A stretch of 64,000 bases of DNA from Zestomonas carbonaria. GTDB taxonomy: Bacteria > Pseudomonadota > Gammaproteobacteria > Pseudomonadales > Pseudomonadaceae. Positions 41,437 to 53,630 of the stretch are shown here, piece after piece. The DNA lies in the NCBI RefSeq assembly GCF_904061905.1, contig NZ_CAJFCI010000012.1:1-64000 (forward strand). Direction: 5' to 3'. Numbering within the stretch: position 1 is the stretch's first letter; every line of letters begins with the position of its first letter. A model generated the notes under the pieces. That model did no database searches, was not told where the DNA came from, and worked only from the letters and a program-made list of their open reading frames with translations. Both the position numbers and the translations under genes were made by a program.

Positions 41437-41937
41437 ATGACAGCCCAGGATTCCAATGCCCTGCGTCTTCTCTACACCGAGCATCACGGCTGGCTGAAAG
41501 CCTGGCTGTGCGCCCGGCTCGGCAATTCCAGCGATGCCGCCGACCTGGCCCAGGACACCTTTCTGCGCGTGCTGCTGGCCCGCAACGCCGTCGCTATCCG
41601 CGAACCGCGTACCTACCTGAGCTCCATCGCCCGTGCGTTGCTGATCGACCGCTTCCGCCGCCGGGCAGTGGAAGAAGCCTACCTCGCCACCCTGGCCGCG
41701 CGCCCTGAGCCGCTGGACATTTCCCCGGAAACCCGCCTGGCGATCCTGGAAACCCTCACTGCCATCGACGCCATGCTCGACGGCCTGGGCGAGCGCACCC
41801 GGCGGATATTCCTCGCCGTGCAGCTCGAAGGGCTGGGCTACGCGGCGGTCGGCAAGCGCTTGGGCGTGTCGGTGACCACGGTGAAGAAACACCTGATCCG
41901 CGCCATGACCCACTGCCTGCTGCTGGTCGAGGATTGA
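41437..41937 (+). CDS. FecI-type ECF sigma factor
   Basis: A 166-residue extracytoplasmic-function sigma factor. Region 2 is LRLLYTEHHGWLKAWLCARLG to DLAQDTFLRVLLARN; region 4 is LDGLGERTRRIFLAVQLEGLGYAAVGKRLG followed by the recognition helix SVTTVKKHLIRAM. This is the iron-starvation subgroup that transcribes a TonB-dependent receptor gene. The start at 41437 gives the normal family length. An anti-sigma gene starts 5 bp after its stop. Confidence 0.92.
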   Translation: MTAQDSNALRLLYTEHHGWLKAWLCARLGNSSDAADLAQDTFLRVLLARNAVAIREPRTYLSSIARALLIDRFRRRAVEEAYLATLAARPEPLDISPETRLAILETLTAIDAMLDGLGERTRRIFLAVQLEGLGYAAVGKRLGVSVTTVKKHLIRAMTHCLLLVED

Positions 41938-41942
41938 GCCGG

Positions 41943-42884
41943 ATGTCCGACACGCTCGACCGCCAGGTGCTGGAAGCCGCCGCCACCTGGTACGTGCAAC
42001 TCAACGCCGCGCCGCCCAGCGATGCCGAACGGCAGGCCTGGCGGGCCTGGCTGGAGCTGCACCCCGCCCATGCCCAGGCCTGGGCGCGGGTGGAGAAGCT
42101 GCAGCGACAACTGGGCAGCGTGCCCCGGGACGTCGCCCTGCCGACCCTCGCCGGCGTGCGTGCCCGGCGCCGGGCAGTGCTCAAGACCCTGGCGGTGCTC
42201 CTTGCCGCCGGCGGGCTGGGGCTTGGCGCGCGGGAGCCGCTGCGCGGCTGGATGGCCGACTACCGCACCGCCAGGGGCGAGCGCCGCCGCCTGACGCTGG
42301 TCGACGGCAGTCGTCTCGACCTGAACACCGCCAGCGCCGTGGATGTCGTCTTCGACGCCGGCCTGCGGCAGATACTGCTGCGACATGGCGAAATCCTCGT
42401 CGAAACCGCCGCCGACCCTGCCGGACGACCTTTCGTCGTGCATCTGCCGGAAGGCAGCGTACGTGCCCTTGGAACCCGTTTCAGCGTGCGCAGCGAGGAC
42501 GGCCGGGCGCGGGTCGCAGTGTTCGAGCACGCGGTGGAGATTCGCCCGGCGCACTGGGCCGGGGCGCCGTTGCGGCTGGAAGCCGGCGCGTGGGCGGCCT
42601 TCGACGCACAAGGGGCGGGTCGGCCGGTGCCGCTGGCGGTGGGCGAGGGGGCCTGGCGCCAGGGCATGCTCAGCGTGGTGGACTGGCGCCTGGGCGACCT
42701 CGTCGCCGAGCTGGCCCGCTACCGGCCCGGTCATATCCGCTGCGCCGACTCGGTGGCCGATCTGCGCCTGTCCGGCGCCTTCTCCCTCGACGACACCGAC
42801 CTGGCCCTGGAAAACCTCGCCGCTTCGCTGCCGGTGCGGGTGCGCTACCTGACGCGCTACTGGGTCAGCGTCGAGCCAGCCTGA
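41943..42884 (+). CDS. FecR-type anti-sigma factor / sigma regulator
   Basis: A 313-residue inner-membrane protein. The cytoplasmic N-terminus has the DUF4880 signature (AATWYVQLNAAPPSDAERQA, WRAWLELHPAHAQAWARV). One transmembrane segment at about residues 80-98 (LKTLAVLLAAGGLGLGA) follows, then the periplasmic FecR domain (RRLTLVDGSRLDLNTASAVD, GEILVETA, VRALGTRFSVRSE). It passes the signal from the receptor plug to the sigma factor. It is 5 bp after the sigma gene. Confidence 0.93.
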   Translation: MSDTLDRQVLEAAATWYVQLNAAPPSDAERQAWRAWLELHPAHAQAWARVEKLQRQLGSVPRDVALPTLAGVRARRRAVLKTLAVLLAAGGLGLGAREPLRGWMADYRTARGERRRLTLVDGSRLDLNTASAVDVVFDAGLRQILLRHGEILVETAADPAGRPFVVHLPEGSVRALGTRFSVRSEDGRARVAVFEHAVEIRPAHWAGAPLRLEAGAWAAFDAQGAGRPVPLAVGEGAWRQGMLSVVDWRLGDLVAELARYRPGHIRCADSVADLRLSGAFSLDDTDLALENLAASLPVRVRYLTRYWVSVEPA

Positions 42885-42921
42885 GACGCCTGCCGGCAAG
42901 AAAAATCCGTTTGGGGGTTGC

Positions 42922-42940
42922 CGATTTTCATTCTCATCCG
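42922..42940. promoter_or_regulatory. Possible Fur or sigma-factor target site before the receptor gene
   Basis: CGATTTTCATTCTCATCCG (on the other strand GATGAGAATGAAAATCG) partly matches the Fur consensus and lies in the 119-bp gap between the anti-sigma and receptor genes, where the sigma-dependent promoter is also expected. The match is weaker than that at 41407. Confidence 0.4.
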
Positions 42941-43003
42941 GCCAAGCACATGAAGCGGCACTCGCAGCCGCGCATCTGCCACGCCAACGAAAAGGAAAAC
43001 CGC

Positions 43004-45445
43004 ATGCCCCGATTCATCCCGAGCGTCGCGCCGCTGGTCCGCGCCGTGCACCTGGCCCTGTTCGCGCTGCCCCTGGCGCCGCTCGCCCTGGTTCCCGTGC
43101 AGGCCGTCGCCCAGGAGCAGGCCGCCACCGAGTACCGCATCGCCCCCGGCCCGCTCGGCGCCGCCCTGAGCCAGTTCGCCACCGCCGCCGGCGTCACCCT
43201 GTCGTTCGCCGCCGAGCAGACCCATGGTCTGCAATCGCCAGGGCTGAATGGCGCCTTCTCGGTGGAGGAGGGGCTGCACCGCCTGCTGGCCGGCAGTGGC
43301 CTGCAGGCCCAGCGTCAGAGCAATGGAGGCTACGTGCTGGTAAAGACCGGCGAGGCGGTCCAACTGTCGCCACTGAGCATTTCCGGCAGCGTGCTGGTGA
43401 CGGCGGGGGATGGTCCAGACATCGGTTACCAGGCGAGCCGCAGCAGAACCGCGAGCAAGACCGCCACGCCGCTGGCGGAAACCCCGCGCTCGATCTCGGT
43501 GGTGACCCGGCAGCGCATGGAGGATCAGCGCTCGCAGACGCTGACCGACGTGTTGGGCTATGTGCCCGGCATCTTCGCTCCGCCCTTCGCCGCTGGCGAC
43601 GGGCTGGCCGGTGACCTGTTCTACATCCGTGGCTTCCTCGCCACTGACTTCGGCTACGGCCTGCTGCGCGACGGCCTGCGCGTGCAGGGCAACCGCTACG
43701 ACACCACCAGCGAGCCCTATGGCCTGGAGCGGACCGAGGTGTTCCGCGGGCCGACCTCTATCCTCTACGGGGAGAATGCCCCGGGCGGGTTGGTCAACCT
43801 GGTCAGCAAACGCCCGACCGCCTTCTCCCGTGGTGAGGTGCAGCTCGGCTACGGCAGCCACAACCGGCGGCAGTTGACGCTGGATATCTCCGGCCCCTTG
43901 AGCGACGACGGCAACGTGCTGGGGCGGCTGGTCCTGCTCGGGCGCAATGCTGACAGCCAGGTCGAGGAAGTCCCCGACGACCGCCTCTACCTGGCGCCGT
44001 CGCTGACCTTCAACCTGGGCGAGGCGACTGCCTTGACCCTGCTCTCGAGCTACCAGCGCGACCGTACCATGATGACCCTGGGCTATCCCGCCGCCGGCAC
44101 CCTGCTCGACAACCCCAACGGCAAGTTCGACCGCGACGACTTTCTCGGCAATCCGTACTGGGATGATTTCGAGCGGGAAGTCTGGACCCTCGGCTACGAA
44201 TTCAGCCACCAGCTCAACGATACCTGGCAATTCCGCCAGAACTCGCGCTACCTGCAGTCGCGCATCAATCGCCAGGAGACCTGGCCGGGCAACCTGAACG
44301 ACCGTGGATTCGGCACCACGCTGACCAACACCGCGTACGACCGCGACAATAAGTCCATCACCTACTCCCTGGACAACCAGCTCGAGGGCCACTTCGACCA
44401 CGGTGGTTTCGAGCACACCCTGCTGCTCGGCGCCGGCGTTGACCGCACTTCCTTCAACCAGGATTGGGACGCGGGCTTTGGCGGCGTGATCGACGCCTTC
44501 GACCCGGTGTACCCGCCGGTGAAACCAACCATGCTGGTGCATGTCCAGAACTCCCAGCTCGACCAGCGGATGTACGGGCTCTACAGCCAGTTGCAGACCC
44601 GGTATGACCACTGGATCTTCCTGCTCGGCGGCCGCCAGGACAGCGTCAACAGCCAGTACCGCAACCGTGCCGGCACCACCAACGGGGCATCGGACCTGGA
44701 CTACTGGGACCATGACTTCACCTGGCAGGTCGGTCTGATGTACCGGTTCGACAACGGCCTGACACCCTACCTCAGCTACGCGACGGGCTTCGTGCCGGTG
44801 CAGCAGACAACCTCGGCGTCCGGGCCGCTCGATCCGATCAAGAGCGAGCAGTACGAAGTGGGTGTCAAGTACGAGCCCAAGGGCTGGAACACAAGCTTCA
44901 CCGCCTCACTGTACGACCTGCGCAAGCAGGACGACGTGATCTTCGATACCGTGCTCAACGACAACCGCCAGGTCGGCGAGAGTCGCTCCAAGGGCGTGGA
45001 GCTGGAAGCCACCAGCGACCTCAGCGAGAACCTCAACCTGACGGCCGCCTACACCTACACCGATGCGCGGGTCACCCGCGACAACCAGACCTCGCTGATC
45101 GAGGGGCACCAGATGACCGGGGTACCGCGCAACCAGGCGTCGATCTGGGCCAACTACCGCTTCCTCGACGGTCTCCTGCGCGGTTTGCGATTGGGCGGCG
45201 GAGTGCGACATTTCGACAGCACCTTCGCCTACACCAACCCGACCACGTTGTACGGCAAGCTGGACACCGGGGACGTGACGCTGGTCGACGCGGCGATCGG
45301 CTATGCCCTGGATGACCACTGGAGCGTTGACCTCAACGTCAAGAACCTGTTCGACCAGGAATACGTCAGTGGCTGCAACAATGCCGGACGTTGTTACTGG
45401 GGGGAGGAGCGCACGGTGCTGGGAAGTGTTTCCCTGCGTTGGTGA
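43004..45445 (+). CDS. TonB-dependent ferric siderophore receptor with STN signalling domain
   Basis: An 813-residue outer-membrane receptor. A signal peptide (about residues 1-37, ending VQAVAQ) is followed by an STN domain (YRIAPGPLGAALSQFATAAG, about residues 42-120) that contacts the FecR-type protein. The plug (about 150-270) contains TPRSISVVTRQRMEDQRSQT and a FIVE-PRIME Gly-rich GPTSILYGENAPGGLVNLVS motif, and the barrel ends in the C-terminal strand VLGSVSLRW with terminal aromatic Trp. The end, GCNNAGRCYWGEERTV, resembles hydroxamate receptors of the FhuA/FoxA/FiuA type. The siderophore cannot be named. Long upstream frame is ignored; the ATG at 43004 starts the signal peptide. Confidence 0.92.
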   Translation: MPRFIPSVAPLVRAVHLALFALPLAPLALVPVQAVAQEQAATEYRIAPGPLGAALSQFATAAGVTLSFAAEQTHGLQSPGLNGAFSVEEGLHRLLAGSGLQAQRQSNGGYVLVKTGEAVQLSPLSISGSVLVTAGDGPDIGYQASRSRTASKTATPLAETPRSISVVTRQRMEDQRSQTLTDVLGYVPGIFAPPFAAGDGLAGDLFYIRGFLATDFGYGLLRDGLRVQGNRYDTTSEPYGLERTEVFRGPTSILYGENAPGGLVNLVSKRPTAFSRGEVQLGYGSHNRRQLTLDISGPLSDDGNVLGRLVLLGRNADSQVEEVPDDRLYLAPSLTFNLGEATALTLLSSYQRDRTMMTLGYPAAGTLLDNPNGKFDRDDFLGNPYWDDFEREVWTLGYEFSHQLNDTWQFRQNSRYLQSRINRQETWPGNLNDRGFGTTLTNTAYDRDNKSITYSLDNQLEGHFDHGGFEHTLLLGAGVDRTSFNQDWDAGFGGVIDAFDPVYPPVKPTMLVHVQNSQLDQRMYGLYSQLQTRYDHWIFLLGGRQDSVNSQYRNRAGTTNGASDLDYWDHDFTWQVGLMYRFDNGLTPYLSYATGFVPVQQTTSASGPLDPIKSEQYEVGVKYEPKGWNTSFTASLYDLRKQDDVIFDTVLNDNRQVGESRSKGVELEATSDLSENLNLTAAYTYTDARVTRDNQTSLIEGHQMTGVPRNQASIWANYRFLDGLLRGLRLGGGVRHFDSTFAYTNPTTLYGKLDTGDVTLVDAAIGYALDDHWSVDLNVKNLFDQEYVSGCNNAGRCYWGEERTVLGSVSLRW

Positions 45446-45598
45446 CCACCATGATGTCGTCCGGAGGAATTCCGGCGGCATCCATTTCCACATGGGGCAC
45501 GGCCGGGGCATGAAATACTTCGACATACTCCCTGTATCAATCCGCAATTGCGCTTTACTATCATTCGCGCTTCCAACTCATTAACAGGGGCATGTCAG

Positions 45599-46600
45599 AT
45601 GCAAGTTCGCAATCCTCTTCTCGCGGCTCTGGCTTTCGGCCTGGCTGCGACTTCCGTCCAGGCCGCCGACGAGGTAGTGGTGTATTCCGCGCGGATCGAT
45701 GAGCTGATCAAGCCGGTGTTCGACGCCTACACCGCCAAGACCGGGGTCAAGGTCAAGTTCATCACCGACAAGGAGGCTCCGCTGCTGGCCCGCCTGAAGG
45801 CAGAGGGCGAGAACACGCCGGCTGACATGCTGATCACCGTGGATGCCGGCAACCTCTGGCAGGCCGAGCAGGAAGGCGTGCTCAAGCCGCTCGACTCCTC
45901 CGTCATCGACGCCAACATCCCACCGCAATACCGTTCCAGCACCGATAGCTGGACCGGCCTGTCGCTGCGCGCGCGGACCATTTTCTACTCCACCGAGCGG
46001 GTCAAGCCGGAAGAGCTGTCCACCTACGAGGCGCTGGCCGACAAGCAGTGGGAAGGGCGCCTGTGCCTGCGTACCAGCAAGAAGGTCTACAACCAGTCGC
46101 TGACCGCCACCCTGATCGAGAACCACGGCGAAGCCAAGGCCGAGGAAATCGTCAAGGGCTGGGTCAACAACCTGGCCACCGACGTGTTCGCCGACGATAC
46201 CGCCCTGCTGCAGGCCATCGACGCCGGCCAGTGCGACGTGGGCATCACCAACACCTATTACTACGGCCGCCTGCACAAGCAGCAGCCGAACCTGAAGGTC
46301 AAACCCTTCTGGCCGAACCAGAACGACCGTGGCGTGCACGTGAACCTGGCTGGCGCCGGGGTGACCAAGAACGCTCCCCATGCCGAGGAAGCCCAGAAGC
46401 TGCTGGAGTGGATGACCACCCCGGAAGCCCAGGAAATCTTCGCCGGGGTCAACCAGGAGTTCCCGGCCAACCCCAGCGTCAAGCCGTCCGCCGAAGTCGC
46501 GGCCTGGGGCACCTTCAAGGCCGACAGCATCCCGGTGGAAGTGGCCGGCAAGCGCCAGGCCGAAGCGATCAAGCTGATGGACCGCGCCGGCTGGAACTGA
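45599..46600 (+). CDS. Ferric iron ABC transporter periplasmic binding protein (FbpA/FutA type)
   Basis: A 333-residue periplasmic protein with a signal peptide ([20 protein letters not shown], cleaved before ADEVVVYS). The iron-binding tyrosine pair is in TNTYYYGRL (about residues 220-224) and further ligands in [11 protein letters not shown]. It captures unchelated ferric iron and delivers it to the permease encoded 110 bp downstream. The start at 45599 was selected to begin the signal peptide. An out-of-frame ATG lies at 45592. Confidence 0.92.
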   Translation: MQVRNPLLAALAFGLAATSVQAADEVVVYSARIDELIKPVFDAYTAKTGVKVKFITDKEAPLLARLKAEGENTPADMLITVDAGNLWQAEQEGVLKPLDSSVIDANIPPQYRSSTDSWTGLSLRARTIFYSTERVKPEELSTYEALADKQWEGRLCLRTSKKVYNQSLTATLIENHGEAKAEEIVKGWVNNLATDVFADDTALLQAIDAGQCDVGITNTYYYGRLHKQQPNLKVKPFWPNQNDRGVHVNLAGAGVTKNAPHAEEAQKLLEWMTTPEAQEIFAGVNQEFPANPSVKPSAEVAAWGTFKADSIPVEVAGKRQAEAIKLMDRAGWN

Positions 46601-46710
46601 CAAGAGCCGAATAAAGCGCTGCAGGCTGGGGGCTGGACGGGGAAGCGCTTGCCGTTCGCCGCTTTTTCGTTCAGCCTTCAGCGCTTTTGGCGTTTTCCCC
46701 CGAGGCTTTC

Positions 46711-48330
46711 GTGTCCCATCCCGCCCAGCGCCGCTGGTATCCGATTTCCTTCCTGATCGCCGCCCTGGTCCTGCTGCCGTTATCCGTGCTGCTGTTCAGT
46801 TGGAGCTCGGTCGATACGGAAATCTGGTCGCACCTGTGGGATACCCAGATGCCGCGCCTGATCGGCAACACGCTGATCCTGCTGGCCGGCGTCAGCATCG
46901 GCGTCGTCCTGCTCGGTGTCAGCCTGGCCTGGCTGACCAGCCTCTGCGAGTTTCCCGGCCGGCGCTGGCTGGACTGGGCGCTGATGCTGCCGTTCGCGAT
47001 CCCCGCCTACGTGCTGGCCTTCGTGTTCGTCGGCCTGCTGGATTTCGCCGGGCCGGTGCAGAGCCTGGCGCGCGAGTGGTTCGGCAGCGGCCTGCGCTTT
47101 CCCCGGGTGCGTTCCTCCGGCGGGGTGATCATCGTCCTGGTGCTGGTGTTCTATCCCTACGTCTACCTGCTTGCGCGCGGTGCCTTCCTGGCCCAGGGCA
47201 AGGGCCTGATGGAGGCCGCGCGGGTGCTCGGCCAGTCGCCCTGGCAGGCGTTCTGGCGGGTCGCCCTGCCGATGGCGCGGCCGGCCATCGGCGCCGGCCT
47301 GGCGCTGGCGCTGATGGAGACCCTGGCGGACTTCGGCGCGGTGGCGGTGTTCAACTTCGACACCTTTACCACCGCCATCTACAAGACCTGGTACGGCTTC
47401 TACAGCCTGTCCAGCGCCACCCAACTGGCCAGCCTGCTGCTGCTGGCGGTGATGCTGGTGCTCTATGGCGAGCGCCGCGCCCGTGGAGTAAGCCGGCCGG
47501 CCAACGAGCGGCCGCGCGGCAAGGCGCTGTACCACCTGCGCGGCTGGAAGGCGCTGGCGGCCAGTGGCTGGTGCTGCCTGGTGTTCGCCTGCGCCTTCGT
47601 CATCCCCATGCTGCAACTGCTGACGTGGTTCTGGCGGCGCGGCCGTTTCGACCTCGACGAGCGTTACCTGGGCCTGATCCTGCACACCCTCTACCTCGGC
47701 GGCATGGCGGCGCTGATCACCGTCACCGTGGCGCTGCTGCTGGCCTTCGCCCGGCGCCTGGCGCCAACCCGGGCGATCCGCTCGGCGGTCGGCCTGGCCA
47801 ACCTCGGATACGCGCTGCCCGGCTCGGTGCTGGCGGTGTCGATCATGCTCGCCTTCAGCTATCTCGACCGCCATCTGGTGATTCCGCTCTCTTCCTGGGT
47901 CGGCGGCGCCGGCAAGCCGTTGTTGCTGGGCAGCCTGTCGGCGCTGCTGCTGGCCTACCTGGTGCGCTTCATGGCGGTGGCCTATGGACCGCTGGAGAAC
48001 AGCCTGGCGCGCATCCGCCCGTCGCTGCCGGAAGCCTCGCGCAGCCTTGGCGTCGGTGGGCCACGGCTGTTCTTCAGGGTCTACCTGCCGCTGCTGGTGC
48101 CGGGCACGCTGAGCGCGGCGCTGCTGGTGTTCGTCGACGTCCTCAAGGAAATGCCCGCGACCCTGCTGATGCGCCCGTTCGGCTGGGACACCCTGGCCGT
48201 GCGGGTCTTCGAGATGACCAGCGAGGGCGAATGGGCGCGCGCCGCGTTGCCGGCCCTGACCCTGGTGCTGGTCGGCCTGCTGCCGGTGGTCGGCCTGATC
48301 CGCCGCTCGGCCCGACAGATCGGGCACTGA
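46711..48330 (+). CDS. Ferric iron ABC transporter permease (FbpB type, two fused halves)
   Basis: A 539-residue inner-membrane protein with about twelve transmembrane segments formed by two homologous halves. Each half has an EAA loop: MEAARVLGQSPWQAFWRVAL in the first and PEASRSLGVGGPRLFFRVYL in the second. It imports ferric iron supplied by the preceding binding protein. The start is GTG at 46711 after CCCGAGG; a TTG at 46687 is an alternative. No ATPase gene is found on either side, so the energising subunit must come from elsewhere. Confidence 0.9.
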   Translation: MSHPAQRRWYPISFLIAALVLLPLSVLLFSWSSVDTEIWSHLWDTQMPRLIGNTLILLAGVSIGVVLLGVSLAWLTSLCEFPGRRWLDWALMLPFAIPAYVLAFVFVGLLDFAGPVQSLAREWFGSGLRFPRVRSSGGVIIVLVLVFYPYVYLLARGAFLAQGKGLMEAARVLGQSPWQAFWRVALPMARPAIGAGLALALMETLADFGAVAVFNFDTFTTAIYKTWYGFYSLSSATQLASLLLLAVMLVLYGERRARGVSRPANERPRGKALYHLRGWKALAASGWCCLVFACAFVIPMLQLLTWFWRRGRFDLDERYLGLILHTLYLGGMAALITVTVALLLAFARRLAPTRAIRSAVGLANLGYALPGSVLAVSIMLAFSYLDRHLVIPLSSWVGGAGKPLLLGSLSALLLAYLVRFMAVAYGPLENSLARIRPSLPEASRSLGVGGPRLFFRVYLPLLVPGTLSAALLVFVDVLKEMPATLLMRPFGWDTLAVRVFEMTSEGEWARAALPALTLVLVGLLPVVGLIRRSARQIGH

Positions 48331-48707
48331 TTTCGCGGCACAGGGCAGGGTGGACTTCGGCCCGAACTGCCTGAACCTGGTAGGAGCGGCCCATGGCCGC
48401 GAAATCGCGCGCATGGCGCGCTCCTACGGCTGGGATCGAGCCCCTGTGAAAGCTCGTAGCCCGGATGTAATCCGGGGAGGGTTGGCAGGCGCGGCCGGGG
48501 CGAGCCCCCTACGAAAGCATGAGTTCCCGCCCCGACCAGGCGGTCGGTCCTCGGGTGTCCAGCCACCGAGCGAGCGGCTACAATGCGCGCCATTCGATGC
48601 GGCCCGTCATCCAGACCGGGTTCGCGACGTCTGTGCCAGTGCCTTGCCCAGGCTCAGCCACGCGTCGGGGCCCGCCGCATCTTCGCCACGCCCGGAAGGA
48701 GAAACCC
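48331..48707. other. Non-coding gap with REP-like sequence before gcvT
   Basis: No gene is evident in these 377 bases. They contain a REP-like palindrome (48456-48477), a short GGTGGACTTCGGCCCGAACTG segment near 48350, and repeated CTCCTACGGC/GGTAGGAGCGGC pieces that suggest degenerate repeats. The gcvT promoter should lie here; no clear hexamers or glycine riboswitch could be recognised. Confidence 0.5.
48456..48477. repeat. REP-like palindrome GTAGCCCGGAT
   Basis: GTAGCCCGGATGTAATCCGG forms a short stem (CCCGGAT / ATCCGGG). A second copy occurs at 53299-53322, on the other side of the gcv cluster. Confidence 0.65.
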
Positions 48708-49790
48708 ATGGGACAGCGTACGCCCCTCTATGAACAGCATGTGGCTCTGGGGGCCAAGATGGTCGATTTCGGCGGCTGGGACATGCCGCTGCACTACGGT
48801 TCGCAGGTCGAGGAGCACCACCAGGTGCGCCGGGACTGCGGAGTCTTCGATGTGTCGCACATGACCGTGGTCGATCTCGCCGGCAGCCAGGCCAGGGACT
48901 ACCTGCAATACCTGCTGGCCAACGACGTGGACCGCCTGAAGACGCCCGGCAAGGCGCTCTACAGCGGCATGCTCAACGAGCGCGGCGGGGTGGTCGACGA
49001 CCTCATCGTCTACCTCACCGAGAGCGGCTACCGCCTGGTGGTCAACGCCGCCACCCGCGACAAGGACCTGGCCTGGATGCAGGCCCGCGCCGCCGGCTTC
49101 GCCGTCGAACTGCAAGAACGCGCCGACCTGGCCATGCTGGCCATCCAGGGTCCGCAGGCGCGGGTCAAGGTCGGCGAACTGCTCAATTCCGCGCGCGCCT
49201 CGCTGATCGCCGAACTCAAGCCGTTCCAGGGCGCCTTCGAGGGCGACTGGTTCATCGCCCGCACCGGCTACACCGGGGAGGACGGCCTGGAGATCATCCT
49301 CCCGGCCGAGCAGGTGACGGATTTCTTCAACGATCTGGTCGGCGCCGGCATCGCGCCGATCGGCCTCGGCGCCCGTGACACCCTGCGCCTGGAGGCCGGC
49401 ATGAACCTCTACGGCCAGGACATGGACGAGGACGTCTCGCCATTGGCCGCCAACATGGCCTGGACCATCGCCTGGGAGCCCGCCGGGCGTGACTTCGTCG
49501 GCCGCGAGGCCCTGGAAGCCATGCGCGCCGCCGGCGACCAGCCCAAGCTGGTCGGCCTGGTGCTGGAGGAGCGCGGCGTGCTGCGCGCCCACCAGGTGGT
49601 GCGCGTCGAGGGTATCGGCGAAGGCGAGATCACCAGTGGCAGCTTCTCGCCGACGCTCGGCAAGTCGATCGCCCTGGCCCGCGTGCCGGCTGCCACCGGC
49701 GACCGCGCCCAGGTGGAAATCCGTGGCAAGTGGTATCCGGTGCGCGTGGTCCAGCCGACCTTCGTGCGCAATGGCAAGGCTCTTATCTGA
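48708..49790 (+). CDS. gcvT: Glycine cleavage system T protein (aminomethyltransferase)
   Basis: A 360-residue folate-dependent enzyme that moves the methylene group from lipoyl-bound aminomethyl to tetrahydrofolate and releases ammonia. Motifs: [47 protein letters not shown] and [18 protein letters not shown]. The ATG at 48708 follows AAGGAGAAACC, a strong ribosome binding site. First gene of gcvT-gcvH-gcvP. Confidence 0.95.
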   Translation: MGQRTPLYEQHVALGAKMVDFGGWDMPLHYGSQVEEHHQVRRDCGVFDVSHMTVVDLAGSQARDYLQYLLANDVDRLKTPGKALYSGMLNERGGVVDDLIVYLTESGYRLVVNAATRDKDLAWMQARAAGFAVELQERADLAMLAIQGPQARVKVGELLNSARASLIAELKPFQGAFEGDWFIARTGYTGEDGLEIILPAEQVTDFFNDLVGAGIAPIGLGARDTLRLEAGMNLYGQDMDEDVSPLAANMAWTIAWEPAGRDFVGREALEAMRAAGDQPKLVGLVLEERGVLRAHQVVRVEGIGEGEITSGSFSPTLGKSIALARVPAATGDRAQVEIRGKWYPVRVVQPTFVRNGKALI

Positions 49791-49893
49791 CCGCTTCTGA
49801 AGTGCGTTGGCCGCGTCCGGACCCGCGTCCGGGCCGCGGCCTGCTAAATTTTCCAGGCGGGCTTTCCGCCATCTAGTCTCCGAGGACACCGAC

Positions 49894-50283
49894 ATGAGCA
49901 ATATCCCCGCCGATCTGCGTTACGCCGCCAGCCACGAGTGGGCCCGTCTGGAAGCTGACGGCAGCGTTACCGTGGGCATTTCCGACCATGCCCAGGAAGC
50001 CCTGGGCGACGTGGTCTTCGTCGAGCTGCCGGAGATCGGCAAGCAACTGGACGCCGGCCAGGAAGCCGGGGTGGTGGAGTCGGTGAAGGCCGCTTCCGAC
50101 ATCTATGCGCCGATCGGCGGCGAGGTGATCGCGGTCAACGAAGCGCTCACCGACAGCCCCGAGCTGGTCAACAGCGACCCCTACGGTAGTTGGTTCTTCA
50201 AGCTCAAGCCGAACGATGCCGGCGAGCTGGACAAGCTGCTCGACGCCGCCGCCTACAAGGCCGCTGCCGAAGCCGACGCCTGA
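49894..50283 (+). CDS. gcvH: Glycine cleavage system H protein
   Basis: A 129-residue lipoyl carrier protein. The lipoylated Lys is in [14 protein letters not shown] at about residue 65, and [13 protein letters not shown] opens the fold. It shuttles the aminomethyl group between P, T and L proteins. The ATG at 49894 follows CCGAGGACACCGAC. An intrinsic terminator follows its stop. Confidence 0.95.
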   Translation: MSNIPADLRYAASHEWARLEADGSVTVGISDHAQEALGDVVFVELPEIGKQLDAGQEAGVVESVKAASDIYAPIGGEVIAVNEALTDSPELVNSDPYGSWFFKLKPNDAGELDKLLDAAAYKAAAEADA

Positions 50284-50301
50284 TCCCACGCTATCCTTGC
50301 A

Positions 50302-50332
50302 AAAGCCCTGCTTCGCCAGGGCTTTGTCTTTT
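50302..50332 (+). terminator. Intrinsic terminator between gcvH and gcvP
   Basis: AAAGCCCTG at 50302-50310 pairs with CAGGGCTTT at 50317-50325 over a 6-nt loop, followed by GTCTTTTTT. It ends only about 15 nt before the gcvP start codon. By sequence it should end most transcripts after gcvH or act as an attenuator for gcvP. Confidence 0.85.
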
Positions 50333-50347
50333 TTCGAGAAGCCGACC

Positions 50348-53224
<2,877 letters not shown>

Positions 53225-53226
53225 TG

Positions 53227-53264
53227 GAAACGACGAGGCCGCCCATGGGCGGCCTCGTCGTTTC
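53227..53264 (+). terminator. Terminator after gcvP
   Basis: A near-perfect 17-bp stem with a 3-nt loop: AAACGACGAGGCCGCCC and GGCGGCCTCGTCGTTT, beginning 3 nt after the gcvP stop. Flanking A and T tracts are short, but stability is very high. It could also work from the opposite side. Confidence 0.82.
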
Positions 53265-53298
53265 CGGGGCCGCAGAACCATGGCGCACCCTACAAAAC

Positions 53299-53322
53299 GT
53301 AGCCCGGATTGCATCCGGGCTA
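53299..53322. repeat. REP-like palindrome GTAGCCCGGAT, second copy
   Basis: GTAGCCCGGATTGCATCCGG with a following GCTA repeats the element at 48456-48477. It lies between the gcvP terminator and the 3' end of the DUF2388 gene. Confidence 0.65.
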
Positions 53323-53327
53323 TCCGA

Positions 53328-53630
53328 TCATTGGTGCCGGGCAAGGATCGCCTGGGCCAGTTCCTCGTCGCTGGCTTCCAGGCCGGGGTTGTCCTCGCGC
53401 AACTGGCGCAGCGCGGCTTCCAAGTGCGGGCCGCGGATCTGTCCGCCGCTGGCGACGAATGCGCTGGCGTCGTCCCTGGCTGGCAGGATCAGCTTGTCGT
53501 CCTTGAAGGTCAGGTAGGTGGAGGCGGTGGTCATCCCCGAGGAGATCACGTCGCGCCAGAACGAGTCGGCCGTGGCCGGCGCGGAGAGGGCCGCCAGGCA
53601 TAGGGCGGCGATGCCGAGAATGGAACGCAT
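53328..53630 (-). CDS. Exported DUF2388 family protein
   Basis: A 100-residue secreted protein: signal peptide MRSILGIAALCLAALSAPAT (cleaved before DSFW), then the DUF2388 core (TTASTYLTFKDDKLILPARD, DASAFVASGGQIRGPHLEAA). Pseudomonas genomes carry several of these small periplasmic proteins; no function is known. The start at 53630 is chosen for the signal peptide; the frame is open further upstream. Confidence 0.85.
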   Translation of the reverse strand: MRSILGIAALCLAALSAPATADSFWRDVISSGMTTASTYLTFKDDKLILPARDDASAFVASGGQIRGPHLEAALRQLREDNPGLEASDEELAQAILARHQ

